The translations under genes were made by a program, and so were the position numbers. From positions 1-52,798 of the forward strand of contig DATAOC010000018.1 of the NCBI GenBank assembly GCA_036265915.1: a DNA stretch of 52,798 nucleotides, read 5' to 3'. Below are positions 16,391-24,776 of the stretch, piece after piece. The notes below the pieces were generated by a model. That model did not search any database, was not told the DNA's origin, and was given only the letters and a program-made list of their open reading frames with translations. The stretch's first letter is position 1; every line of letters starts with the position of its first letter. The DNA is from AR12 sp036265915. GTDB taxonomy: Bacteria; Methylomirabilota; Methylomirabilia; Rokubacteriales; CSP1-6.

Positions 16391-17557
16391 TCAGCGGGCG
16401 CCGGCCGCCGCGTAGACGTCGAGCGTCCGCCGGGCGACGTCCGTCCACGCATTGACCCGGGCCAGGCGCTGCCGTGCGCGACGGCCCATCTCCGCAAGCG
16501 TTTCGCGATCACCAAGCGCTCGACAGATCGCTTCCGCCAGCGCCTCGGACGAGGCCGGCGGCACGGCAAGGCCGCACTGGTCGGGCTCGACGAACTCGGT
16601 CAGCGCCCCGACGCGCGTGACCACGGCCGGGCAGCCATAACCCTGGGCGAGCGCGACCACGCCGCTGGCTCCGCCGTCGATGTACGGTGCGACCAGCATG
16701 TCGGCGGCATGGAAGTAGCGCGGGACGTCGGCATCCGGGACGAACGCCGGCCGCAAGAGCACCGCATCCGCCAGGCCCAGCCGGCACAGCTGCGCTCGGA
16801 GCGGCTCCAGCGACATGAACGGCTCGCCGGCCACGACGAGCAGTGTGCGCGGGAACTTGGCCAGCACGCGTGGCATTGCCCCGGCGAGATACTCGAGGCC
16901 CTTGTACGGCTTGAGCATGCCGAAGAAGAGGAGCACCGGCCGCTCGACGTCGATGCCGAGCCAGGCCCGCGCGGCAGCGCGGTCGGCCGCGGACGGCGCC
17001 GGAAGAACGGCGGCGCCGTGCGGCACGACGCTCAATCGAGGTCCTGCGAACGGATACCGCGCCACGACGCTCTCGACTTCATGGCGCGAGTGCACGACGA
17101 GCGCGTCAGCGACCTCGAGCAGCGCGATCCGGCTTGCTCCGAATCGGCGAGGCCGCGGGAGCGGATCATGAATCGTGTACGCCACCACCCACCCTCGCCG
17201 CTTCATCGCCCGGGCGAGCCGCGCGTCGAGGGCCGGCGCCAGTGAGAACTGCACGTGCAGGACGCCGGGCGGCCTCGCGCTCAGCGCTCGCCACGAGCGC
17301 ACCACGCCAGCCGGATACGCGGCGGCCTTGAGACACCGCCGGAGCGTTCGACGATATCGGACGCAGTCGCGGCGGCGGCCCTGGAGAAACGGGAAGAACA
17401 AGCACTCGCTGCGATACGCATCGCTGGTGACGGTCTGCCCGAACAGCGGAGGCGACGTGATCACGCTGACGTCGGCGCCGGCCAGCGCAAGACTGCAAGA
17501 CAGAGCATCGATGTAGTACGGGATGAAGTTCCCCGGGTCGAACATCACCACCCTCAT
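16391..17557 (-). CDS. Glycosyltransferase family 4 (GT-B fold)
   Basis: This 388-residue glycosyltransferase begins MRVVMFDPGNFIPYYIDALS. The donor domain runs from VLLFFGMLKPYKGLEYL through APYIDGGASGVVALAQGYG to TRVGALTEFV, the common GT4 arrangement, although the first glutamate of the EX7E pair is replaced by a glycine/alanine-rich stretch. HVQFSLAPALDARL and AYTIHDPLPR in the N-terminal domain resemble GTs acting on lipid-linked or small acceptors. Its start overlaps the P450 stop by 4 bases. With the downstream PIG-L gene it recalls GT/deacetylase pairs that make amino-sugar conjugates such as mycothiol or GPI, although the acceptor here is unknown. Confidence 0.88.
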   Translation of the reverse strand: MRVVMFDPGNFIPYYIDALSCSLALAGADVSVITSPPLFGQTVTSDAYRSECLFFPFLQGRRRDCVRYRRTLRRCLKAAAYPAGVVRSWRALSARPPGVLHVQFSLAPALDARLARAMKRRGWVVAYTIHDPLPRPRRFGASRIALLEVADALVVHSRHEVESVVARYPFAGPRLSVVPHGAAVLPAPSAADRAAARAWLGIDVERPVLLFFGMLKPYKGLEYLAGAMPRVLAKFPRTLLVVAGEPFMSLEPLRAQLCRLGLADAVLLRPAFVPDADVPRYFHAADMLVAPYIDGGASGVVALAQGYGCPAVVTRVGALTEFVEPDQCGLAVPPASSEALAEAICRALGDRETLAEMGRRARQRLARVNAWTDVARRTLDVYAAAGAR

Positions 17558-18885
17558 CGGAGCCGGACCCTCACCCGGATGCCCGGGCGCGCTCGCAGGG
17601 TGACGTTCGGTTCGGGGACGACCGCCTGGCCCGGGACGACCTCGATCCGCGCGGCGGCGGCGACCTGTGCGAGGACGAGCACCCCTTCCATCCAGGCCAG
17701 CTCTTCGCCGATGCAGAGCCGGCGGCCGGCCCCGAACGGAATGTACGCCAGGCGGGGACGCTCGCGAACCGCCGCCTCGGTGAAGCGCATCGGATCGAAG
17801 CGAGCCGGATCGGGAAAGAAGCGCGGATCACGATGGGTGACCCACGGACACACGTAGATCTTTGCCCCCGCGGGTACCCGGACGCCGCTCGCGAGGACAT
17901 CTGCTTCTTGCGCGACTCTGACGAAGATCCAGCTCGGCGGGTACAGTCGCATGGCCTCCGCGAGCACCATCCGGGTATAGGTCAGCTTCGCGACGTCCGC
18001 CGCGCCGAGCGGGCGGCCGTTTCCGACAGCCGACGCCTCTTCGGCGAGTCGCGCCGCCACGTCGGGCGACGAGCCGAGGAGATACCAAGTCCAGCTCAGT
18101 GCTTCGGCGAGCGTCTCGTAGCCGCCGATGCTCACGGTGCGGACTTCGTCGCGGATCAGCCGGTCCGGCATGCCGCCGCCGTCCTCGTAACGCGCATGGA
18201 CGAGCAGCGCGAGCAGGTCCCGCGGCTCCTCGTCGTGCGCCCGCCGTCGCGCCACCCCGGTCGTGACCGTCGCGTCGATCTGCCGGCTCGCGCGGCGATA
18301 GGCGCGCCCGATACGACTCGGCAGCCACTCCGGGAACGGGAAGACGCTGCCGAGAAGATATTCCTGGTACCGGCGTCGAATGCCGATGGCGCGCGCGAAC
18401 TTCGCACGCTCGGCGTCCGACTCGCGCGCCAGCAAGGCCCGCACGATGATCGCCTGGGTGAGATCGAGCATCTCGTTGCGGATGTCCAGCTCGCGCTCCG
18501 CCGACCAGCCGGCGATCGTCCGGACGGTGATGTCGGCGATCGTATCGGCAAACCGTTCGATGACCGATCGGTGGAACAGAGGCTGGAGCACGCGCCGCAA
18601 CCTGAGATGCTCCGCCCCGCTCGCCGTCGTCACGCCATCACCGAAAAACCGGCGCGCTCGCCGTCCGACGATGCGCGGCGTCTTCGCGTAGTTGTCGAAC
18701 TTCGAGAGCAGCACGTGGCGGATGTCGTCCGGGTGAGAGAGCAGATACGTCGGTGTCCCGAGCTCGAGGCGGACGACGTCACCGCACTGCGCGGCCGCCT
18801 GAGACAGAAAGCCGAGCTTGTCGCGCAGAAAGGCGGGCAGATGCCCGACTCTGGGAACGGTCCGTGGCGCGGTCGGGGCCGTCAC
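17554..18885 (-). CDS. Cytochrome P450
   Basis: This 443-residue soluble P450 (GTG start) carries the oxygen-binding I-helix as SIGGYETLAEALSW, the ExxR pair in EAMRLYPPSW, the HRDPRFFPDPARFDP meander region, and the haem loop FGAGRRLCIG with the ligand cysteine at about residue 391. The length and the aromatic LYPPSW segment resemble bacterial CYP102/CYP4-like fatty-acid hydroxylases more than steroid enzymes, but the substrate is unproven. No ferredoxin or reductase gene is adjacent. It is the first gene of the minus-strand series that includes GT4, PIG-L, Gfo-like, FAAL and ACP-TE genes, so it may oxidise the acyl chain of their product. Confidence 0.92.
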   Translation of the reverse strand: MTAPTAPRTVPRVGHLPAFLRDKLGFLSQAAAQCGDVVRLELGTPTYLLSHPDDIRHVLLSKFDNYAKTPRIVGRRARRFFGDGVTTASGAEHLRLRRVLQPLFHRSVIERFADTIADITVRTIAGWSAERELDIRNEMLDLTQAIIVRALLARESDAERAKFARAIGIRRRYQEYLLGSVFPFPEWLPSRIGRAYRRASRQIDATVTTGVARRRAHDEEPRDLLALLVHARYEDGGGMPDRLIRDEVRTVSIGGYETLAEALSWTWYLLGSSPDVAARLAEEASAVGNGRPLGAADVAKLTYTRMVLAEAMRLYPPSWIFVRVAQEADVLASGVRVPAGAKIYVCPWVTHRDPRFFPDPARFDPMRFTEAAVRERPRLAYIPFGAGRRLCIGEELAWMEGVLVLAQVAAAARIEVVPGQAVVPEPNVTLRARPGIRVRVRLR

Positions 18886-19038
18886 CGGCTGGCGTCGCTA
18901 CGCGCGCGCTGCGGCCACGCCCCGGACGGCGATGACGGCCGCATCGTCAAGAGCCGCTGCTCGGTACGCGTCATCGCGCAAGACTAGCACCCGTGGCGCG
19001 GCAGCGGCGGTTCGACGGGAATCGCGATAGGCTGGGCC

Positions 19039-20598
19039 ATGCACAGCACCGAGCTCGTGCTCGGCTTGTTCCTCGCCGTCGCTGCGCTCGTCACCGCCGC
19101 CCGCCGGCTCGAGATCGCCTATCCGATCTTCCTGGTGATGGGCGGACTGATCCTGGGCTTCCTGCCCGGCGTGCCGCGTGTGTACGTCGATCCCCAGCTG
19201 CTCTTCGTCATTGTGCTGCCGCCGTTGCTCTACATCGCGGGGTACTTCACCCCGGTTCGCGGCCTGCGCGCGAATCTCGTGACCGTCAGCTCGCTCGCGG
19301 TCGGGCTCGTGATCGCGTCGGCTGTCGCGGCGGCGCTGGTGGCGCGCTGCCTGATTCCCGGCATGCCATGGGCGGCGGCCTTCGTGCTTGGTGCGATTGT
19401 CGCGCCGCCGGACGCCATCGCCGCCACATCGATCATCACGCGACTCGATGTGCCACGGCAGGTCGTGACCGTTCTCGAGGGCGAGAGCCTGCTGAACGAC
19501 GCCACGGCGCTCACCATGTACAGCATCGGTCTGGCCGTGGCGGGCGGCAGCGTGTTCTCGGCCGGCGCCGCGGTCGGAATGTTCAGCGTGGCGATGCTGG
19601 GTGGCATCGCGGTCGGTATCGCCGTCGGCTGGCTCGTCGCGCAGGTTCGTGTTCGGCTCGAGGATACGCCGGTGGAGATGACCATCTCGCTGCTGACGCC
19701 GTACGCGGCTTACCTGCCCGCCGAGCGCCTCGGCGTCTCCGGCGTGATCGCCACCGTCGCCGCCGGTCTGTATCTCGGGCATCGCGGCTCGCAGATCATG
19801 GGCGCCGACGCGCGGCTCACCGGGCGGGCGCTGTGGGAGACGCTCACCTTCCTGCTGAATGGCTTCGTGTTCATCATCATGGGCCTCGAAGTTCCGCCGC
19901 TCTTGAGCGCGCTCACCTGGCCGCGGGCCACCGGACTGATCGCGGTCGGCGTGGTGGTCACGGTGACGCTCGTCCTCGTGCGGGCGGGCTGGATCATGCT
20001 GACCGTGTTCCTGCCCCAGCGCCGTCAGCGTGGCGACGCGCTGAGGTGCGCCGTGGTGCTGTCCTGGGCCGGCATGCGCGGCGTCGTGTCCCTCGCGGCC
20101 GCGCTCGCGGTTCCGCTTGCCTTTTCCGGAGAGCGGTTCGCCGCACGGGACGCGATCGTGATCGTGACGGTGACCGTGATCGTGGCGACCCTGCTCGGCC
20201 AGGGTTTGACGCTGCCCTGGCTCATCCGCCGGCTGGGCGTGGGAACGGACGCGGGATCGCGGACGGAAGAGGAAGTGCGGGCTCGCGAACGGCTTCTGGA
20301 AGCCGCCACCAAGCGCCTCGACGAGCTCTACGAGGTGTGGCCGGGCCATCGCCCGCTGCTCGACCAGCTTCGCGAAACGTTCCGTCACCGCTCGGAGCAC
20401 GTCGAGCGTCAGCGCACCCCGGCCTCCGACGGCGCGGGGGATCGCGAGCTCATCGAGCATCGAGAGATCCGACGGACGATCATCGACGCGGAGCGCGAAG
20501 CGCTTCTCCGCCTTCAGGCCGAGGGAGACACGAACGAGGCGCTGCTTCGCGAGCTGGAGCGTGAGCTGGACCTGGAAGAGCGCCGCATGGATGCGTGA
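19039..20598 (+). CDS. Na+/H+ antiporter, CPA1 (NhaP-like) family
   Basis: This 519-residue inner-membrane transporter has about 12 hydrophobic segments in the first 400 residues and a hydrophilic, charged C-terminal tail of about 110 residues (RTEEEVRARERLLEAATKRL onward) likely to be cytoplasmic and helical. Diagnostic motifs are GAIVAPPDAIAATSI, with the ion-binding aspartate, EGESLLNDATALT, and SWAGMRGVVSLAAALA with the conserved arginine. It exchanges Na+ (or K+/Li+) for protons and supports pH and salt homeostasis. It is divergent from the P450 gene, with 153 bases between starts in which I see no clear promoter. The 646-residue open frame on the opposite strand (18898-20838) is a GC-driven shadow. 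Confidence 0.93.
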   Translation: MHSTELVLGLFLAVAALVTAARRLEIAYPIFLVMGGLILGFLPGVPRVYVDPQLLFVIVLPPLLYIAGYFTPVRGLRANLVTVSSLAVGLVIASAVAAALVARCLIPGMPWAAAFVLGAIVAPPDAIAATSIITRLDVPRQVVTVLEGESLLNDATALTMYSIGLAVAGGSVFSAGAAVGMFSVAMLGGIAVGIAVGWLVAQVRVRLEDTPVEMTISLLTPYAAYLPAERLGVSGVIATVAAGLYLGHRGSQIMGADARLTGRALWETLTFLLNGFVFIIMGLEVPPLLSALTWPRATGLIAVGVVVTVTLVLVRAGWIMLTVFLPQRRQRGDALRCAVVLSWAGMRGVVSLAAALAVPLAFSGERFAARDAIVIVTVTVIVATLLGQGLTLPWLIRRLGVGTDAGSRTEEEVRARERLLEAATKRLDELYEVWPGHRPLLDQLRETFRHRSEHVERQRTPASDGAGDRELIEHREIRRTIIDAEREALLRLQAEGDTNEALLRELERELDLEERRMDA

Positions 20599-20620
20599 GC
20601 CGTCGCGCCGCCACGGCACC

Positions 20621-20642
20621 GCGGGCTCCGCCGCTAGCCCGC
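20621..20642. terminator. Short hairpin between convergent genes
   Basis: GCGGGCT (20621-20627) and AGCCCGC (20636-20642) form a 7-bp GC-rich stem with an 8-base loop between the antiporter stop (20598) and the stop of the convergent small gene, whose last codon it overlaps. There is no T-run, so it is at best a weak bidirectional terminator. Confidence 0.4.
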
Positions 20643-20942
20643 CGGACGCGCGGCGTCGAGCATGGTGACCGCCGATGCCGAGCGCCTCCGGCATGAAAGC
20701 TCGGACGGCGCCACCGGTGGCAGGAAGGTCAGCCAAGCCTGGTAGCAGACGAGGTGCAGCCGCAGTGGCGCGCCGCCGTCCACGCGGACGTAATAAAAGC
20801 GTTCGAGCCGGTAGATGTCGTCGCCGCAGCCGCTGCACGCCATATCCCCGCTCACGTCCGTGAGGCGATCAGGGGCGGCGCGAAACGGCAGTCCACCGCG
20901 GCGGAGACGAAGGAGCGTCTTGTCGATGCTCGTGGACGGCAT
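20634..20942 (-). CDS. Small cysteine-containing protein, probable zinc-binding, function unknown
   Basis: This protein is about 102 residues long if started at ATG 20942 (the frame is open to 21011). Its core reads MACSGCGDDIYRLERFYYV then LRLHLVCYQAWLTF, giving a CXXC pair, a histidine and a further cysteine spaced like a treble-clef or rubredoxin-like zinc knuckle. The N-terminus (LRRGGLPFRAAPDRL) is basic. I do not recognise a named family, but the spacing of CXXC and HXXC looks constrained rather than random. It lies between the convergent antiporter and the RHH regulator, on the regulator's strand. Confidence 0.6.
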   Translation of the reverse strand: MPSTSIDKTLLRLRRGGLPFRAAPDRLTDVSGDMACSGCGDDIYRLERFYYVRVDGGAPLRLHLVCYQAWLTFLPPVAPSELSCRRRSASAVTMLDAARPAG

Positions 20943-21014
20943 CAGACGGCACTGTAGTCGGCGCCCCGCATCCTCCGCCATCCATCGCGCGACACGTGTC
21001 GTCCGGCACACCGA

Positions 21015-21650
21015 TCACGACCGCGTCGGACGCCGCGGAGATCTGCGGATCGACCCGCGGGACTTTGACACGCCGTCTTGCAGCGCTGCGAGCGGGCGCC
21101 GCGGCGCGCCCGTGGTGCCTTCGACGACGATGATGGATCTGGTGCGGAATGCGAGCCTGGGCTGCTGGCGCCAGCCGCGCACGATGCTCCGGATCTCCGC
21201 CAGCTGCGCCCGCACGCCACTGCCGGAAGGGGCCGCTTCCAGCGCGTCGAGAATCGCGACCTCGAGGTCGGCGAGGCCCCCTGCGTGGTCGAAGGCCAGG
21301 AAGGCGCGGCCGTCCGAGAGCGGGATCGTCGAGACGCCGCGCAGCCGCCTGAACGGTCGCGGCTGCACGACGATGAGCGCGCGACGGCCAGGCAGATGGA
21401 CCAGCTCGGCCAATGCGCGTGCGGCCCGCGCGGGGCCATTTCTGGCGCTCTTGCCCAGCGTGGACTCCACCACGCGAACGATGGCCCAGCCGGGATCGTG
21501 ATGAACCGCGCGCAGTGCCGCCAGCACGTCTTCGGGAAGCGTCAGGGCGACCACCTCGGAGGGACGGCCGAACTTCGGCGGCCGGCCCCGTCCGCTACGC
21601 CGTCGCACGTCGGCGGTCATCTCGCGCCGTCTCCGGCGGTGCCGGGCCAT
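21015..21650 (-). CDS. Putative ribbon-helix-helix regulator with AT-hook-like motif
   Basis: This protein is 211 residues from ATG 21650; ATG 21620 (201 residues) is an equally possible start. The N-terminus is very basic and contains GRGRPPKFGRPSE, whose RGRP core is that of an AT-hook. It continues into VVALTLPEDVLAALRAV and GWAIVRVVE, which looks like the strand-helix-helix of a RHH fold. The remainder (about residues 90-185) is a separate alpha/beta region with PLSDGRAFLAFDHAGG and ILDALEAA; I cannot assign it. The frame is open upstream to 21785, across an AT-rich region unlike the coding DNA. It diverges from the glycosyltransferase at 21791 and may regulate it. Confidence 0.62.
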   Translation of the reverse strand: MARHRRRRREMTADVRRRSGRGRPPKFGRPSEVVALTLPEDVLAALRAVHHDPGWAIVRVVESTLGKSARNGPARAARALAELVHLPGRRALIVVQPRPFRRLRGVSTIPLSDGRAFLAFDHAGGLADLEVAILDALEAAPSGSGVRAQLAEIRSIVRGWRQQPRLAFRTRSIIVVEGTTGAPRRPLAALQDGVSKSRGSIRRSPRRPTRS

Positions 21651-21660
21651 GCCGGTGTAC

Positions 21661-21716
21661 CATCGGGTATATTTACCAATAAATTCCCCATGTATATTTC
21701 TTGTGAAGAAACATAA
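21661..21716. promoter_or_regulatory. AT-rich island with inverted repeats between divergent genes
   Basis: This is the most AT-rich stretch I noticed in the window. It contains GGTATATTTACC (21667-21678), a GGTA/TACC dyad overlapping ATTTA-CCAA-TAAAT (21671-21684), and a second TGTATATTTC (21691-21700). TATA-like hexamers occur on both strands, so it could hold divergent promoters and an operator for the basic AT-hook-like regulator encoded just to its left. No fixed -35/-10 pair can be assigned with confidence. Confidence 0.55.
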
Positions 21717-21790
21717 GCGGCGCGGGCACCCACGGTCGCGTTGCTGTCTGCCCGCGCCGGGAATGGTATCGCATTCCAAGGACATGGCCG

Positions 21791-22735
21791 ATGCGTAGAG
21801 CGACGTCGAACACTCTGATCTATCTCCTCTATGGCCGCGGAACCCATCACGACGAAGCCGTGTACTCGATGCTGTCCGCGCTGGACTGGATCCGGCAGAC
21901 TCCCGACGATTATCGCGTCGTCGCCTACACCGATGACCCGGCCGCGCTCAATCGGCTCCCCGTGCAGGTCGAGCACATCGGCCCCGCCATCCTGAGCGAT
22001 TGGCATGGCCCGCAGCGGTTCAATCATCGAGCCAAGATCGCCGTCGCCCGGCACGCACTGGAGCGCTTCGGCGGCAGGATGCTGTTGTGCGACAGCGATA
22101 CATGGTTCGTCCGTCACCCGGGCAAGGCGTTCGCACGGATCGGTCGTGGACGCTCGCTCCTGCACGTCGCGGAGTATCGTCTCGGCGATCGGTGTGCCCG
22201 CACACTGGCGGAGTCGCTCGCCGGTCATGCCTTTCACGACCGGTCGCGCGCCCGCTGGGTCATCGGCGCCCCCACGGTGATGTTCAATTCCGGAGCGGTG
22301 GGGCTGCACGAAGCCGATCTCGCCGTCCTGGACGAGGTACTGCATCTGACCGACCAGATATACGCGCATGTCCGCCTGCCGACGGTCGAGCAGCTGGCGT
22401 TTTCCGTCTGCCTGCCGCGCTTCACCAGGGTGCGCCAGTGCTACGACGTGATCCATCACTACTGGCCGCCCGACATTCGAGCTGAATTCAACTCGAGCCT
22501 CGCCCGCGTTCTGCACGAGGCTCCGATTCCCCCGCGCGACGAGCAGTACGAGCTGCTGCGTCCGTGGGCGCCGAAGGTGCCCGTGCAGCCGCTGCAGTGG
22601 GGCCGTCCCAGGCTGGCGCGGCGCCTCCGTGCGCGAGCCCGGCACGCGATCGTCCGTGCCAGCGAGCTCAGCGGTACGCGTCATTCGCTCCGCCGCGTCA
22701 TGACCTGGCTGCAGCAAACCTCGCTGTTCGGCTGA
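21791..22735 (+). CDS. Putative GT-A-fold glycosyltransferase
   Basis: This 314-residue protein begins TLIYLLYGRGTHHDEAVYS, has a nucleotide-sugar-type Rossmann half (VVAYTDDPAAL), and a DXD-like metal motif in MLLCDSDTWFVRHPGK at about residue 100. FNSGAVGLHEADLAVLDEV is also typical of nucleotide-diphospho-sugar transferases, where the NSG loop binds the donor. The last 60 residues are basic and may sit on the membrane. I cannot name a CAZy family; GT8-like or GT77-like are candidates. It is downstream of the AT-rich island and is separated by 126 bases from the small ORF that follows on the other strand. Confidence 0.7.
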   Translation: MRRATSNTLIYLLYGRGTHHDEAVYSMLSALDWIRQTPDDYRVVAYTDDPAALNRLPVQVEHIGPAILSDWHGPQRFNHRAKIAVARHALERFGGRMLLCDSDTWFVRHPGKAFARIGRGRSLLHVAEYRLGDRCARTLAESLAGHAFHDRSRARWVIGAPTVMFNSGAVGLHEADLAVLDEVLHLTDQIYAHVRLPTVEQLAFSVCLPRFTRVRQCYDVIHHYWPPDIRAEFNSSLARVLHEAPIPPRDEQYELLRPWAPKVPVQPLQWGRPRLARRLRARARHAIVRASELSGTRHSLRRVMTWLQQTSLFG

Positions 22736-22861
22736 CCGTGCGCGGCGTCGTTCCGTGATCCGTACGCACTGAGAGGTAGCGTCGGCGACATCCGACTGTC
22801 AACATGCCGATCGACCTACAGCCTGCCGGACGCGGGTCGGCTGGCTGGCGTCCAGGCTCGA

Positions 22862-23116
22862 TCAGTTCGGCCACCGCCAGTGGCTGGCCATCATCCAGGC
22901 GGCGACACCGCTCATCAACGCCACCAGCAGCAGGACGAGCCGATCGCGTCTCGGCCGACGAGAGCCAAGACCGCCTCCGACGGCGCAGAGCAGACCGACG
23001 ACGGCCATGACGATCGACAGGGGCTCCGCCAGAAGCGCATTCCAGATCCGTGCGAGCTCGTTCATCGATTCCACGCGATCGGGAGACGGCATCGACCGCG
23101 CGTCGGCGTCGGCCAT
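22862..23116 (-). CDS. Small two-helix membrane protein, hypothetical
   Basis: This open frame of 84 residues (ATG 23116; ATG 23065 would give 67) has two hydrophobic segments, PLSIVMAVVGLLCAVGGGLG and LVLLLVALMSGVAAWMMA, separated by a basic turn RRPRRDR. The pattern is that of a small integral membrane protein. No family or clear ribosome-binding site is visible. It lies downstream of the GT39-like gene on the same strand, with 150 bases between them. Confidence 0.5.
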   Translation of the reverse strand: MADADARSMPSPDRVESMNELARIWNALLAEPLSIVMAVVGLLCAVGGGLGSRRPRRDRLVLLLVALMSGVAAWMMASHWRWPN

Positions 23117-23266
23117 CTGCGCGCGCCGAGCGGGGGCAGGGTCTCCGGCGGTAACAGGGTGATCGTGGGCGGCGGCTGCTCGACGAGCCTCACGGCGGCA
23201 GGATCGACCATGTCACTGCCGAGATCATACAATGCGCCTGCTTCGGCGGGATGCGGGAGCCCGGGC

Positions 23267-24628
23267 TCACGGGGAAAAGACGCTCGCCTCGAGACTCTTG
23301 AGGTAGAGATTCGCCCCGGCCAGGACGGCCACGAGGCACATGGCGGCCGCCCAGCGTAGTACCCGAATCCGCGCGGGTCGCGGTAAGGCTCGGCGTCCGC
23401 GCCACAGCTCGCGTCCGTCGCGGAGGACAGTGGCAGTCCCGACGATGGCGGCCAGCGGCACGAGCGGATAGTGGTAGCGGGGGTCTCCGAGAAACACCAG
23501 AACGATCAGGGCAAGATACGCGGCGAGCAGCAGCGACAGCGACGTCAGCGCGGGCCGGCGGCCGACGACCGCCCCGAGCAGCCAGGCGCCGAAGACAACG
23601 ACATACGCGGCGTTGGCGACCGAGAGCGCCGAGGCGAGCACCCACATGGGCCACGGCCGCTCGAGTCCCTTGACATTCCAGAGCAGGCCGTCGGTTTCGA
23701 GCGCCACGAAGTAGCTGACCTTCTGCAGACATCGCAGCGCCGCTCTTGCCGGATCGTTGGCGATCGTCTGCAGGCCGAGGCGATAGCCGCGCGAAAACTC
23801 CCGCGTGCCGCCCGACGACAGGGCAGCGTTGGTCGCTCGATCATGCACGTAGCCGCCCAGCGCTTTCGGATTGTTGCCGATCCAGAAGTTGTGCCCCCCG
23901 GAGCTGGCGAGCTCCCAGTGCCCGGAGACGCGGTGGTTTCGCACGACCCACGGCATCACGACGAGCACCATCGTCCCGATGACGATGCCCGCGTGTCCCA
24001 GCGCTGCTCGAGCGGGGGTCGCGCGCTGCCGGAACCAGATCGGCAACGCCAGCGGAAAGAGAGCGATTGCCGGTCGAATCAGCGTCGCGACGCCGAAGAG
24101 AAGCCCGGCCGCGAGCAGGAACGGCCGCGTCCGCGGCCCCGAGCGTAGCAAGCACCAGGCGGCGGCGAGGAGGAGCAGCGTGAAGAGTGGCTCCGTCAGG
24201 TGCAGCGAGGTGTAGAACACGTGATTCGGATAGATCGCGACGACCAGGCCTGCGATCACGCCGACCGCCCGCCCGAAATGCGTGACCGCGCACAGGTACG
24301 TCAGCATCGCCGTCACCGACGCAGCGATGACATTGAGTGATGCTGCTGCCGGATACCCTTCACCGCCCACGCGATACGCAAGCGCGAGCGCCGCCGGATA
24401 GCCCACGGGCCAGTATGTTGCCGGGAGGCCTCCGGCATCGACGAACCCAGCGCCGCGAGCGAGCTGCTCCGCATGCGCGATGTAAGCGGTCTCGTCGAAG
24501 CGCGGGTGCCGGTCGGCGAGCGCGGCCGCCCACGCGGCGTGCACCACGAGCGCCGCGCCCCCGACGAGACACAGCTGTCGCGCGCACGGCGACCTCATGT
24601 GGTGCTCACGGCGGAGCGATGGTGCCAT
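23267..24628 (-). CDS. ArnT/PMT-like membrane glycosyltransferase (GT39/GT83 superfamily)
   Basis: This 453-residue polytopic protein has a GT-C fold. After the first helix a periplasmic loop carries the acidic pair in RFDETAYIAHAEQL, the catalytic site of PMT/ArnT enzymes that use polyprenyl-phosphate sugars. TEPLFTLLLLAAAW, RPAIALFPLALP and a loop SSGGHNFWIGNNPKALGGYV follow, then several more helices, with DPRYHYPLVPLAAIV near the end. It probably adds a sugar to a lipid or protein on the outer face of the inner membrane. ATG 24628 is preceded by GGGGA; ATG 24598 is an alternative. The frame extends to 24811 without recognisable sequence. Confidence 0.85.
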   Translation of the reverse strand: MAPSLRREHHMRSPCARQLCLVGGAALVVHAAWAAALADRHPRFDETAYIAHAEQLARGAGFVDAGGLPATYWPVGYPAALALAYRVGGEGYPAAASLNVIAASVTAMLTYLCAVTHFGRAVGVIAGLVVAIYPNHVFYTSLHLTEPLFTLLLLAAAWCLLRSGPRTRPFLLAAGLLFGVATLIRPAIALFPLALPIWFRQRATPARAALGHAGIVIGTMVLVVMPWVVRNHRVSGHWELASSGGHNFWIGNNPKALGGYVHDRATNAALSSGGTREFSRGYRLGLQTIANDPARAALRCLQKVSYFVALETDGLLWNVKGLERPWPMWVLASALSVANAAYVVVFGAWLLGAVVGRRPALTSLSLLLAAYLALIVLVFLGDPRYHYPLVPLAAIVGTATVLRDGRELWRGRRALPRPARIRVLRWAAAMCLVAVLAGANLYLKSLEASVFSP

Positions 24629-24776
24629 ATGTCCCCGAGTGGCGCTTGACAGCGAGCGGCGCGACACGGCAGCATCCCGAAAGCTCGAAGGGAGGTGCGC
24701 GACGCGCTCCATTGCGCGCGATCGTCCGTGGAGGAAGCTTCGGCTGCCCCTCTTCATCCCCTCCGGGGGGTTCGGC

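Noticed and set aside
18898..20838. 646-residue open frame opposite the Na+/H+ antiporter
   Set aside because: Arginine/histidine/glutamate-rich composition, no domain, and entirely antisense to a convincing transporter gene; typical third-position GC shadow.
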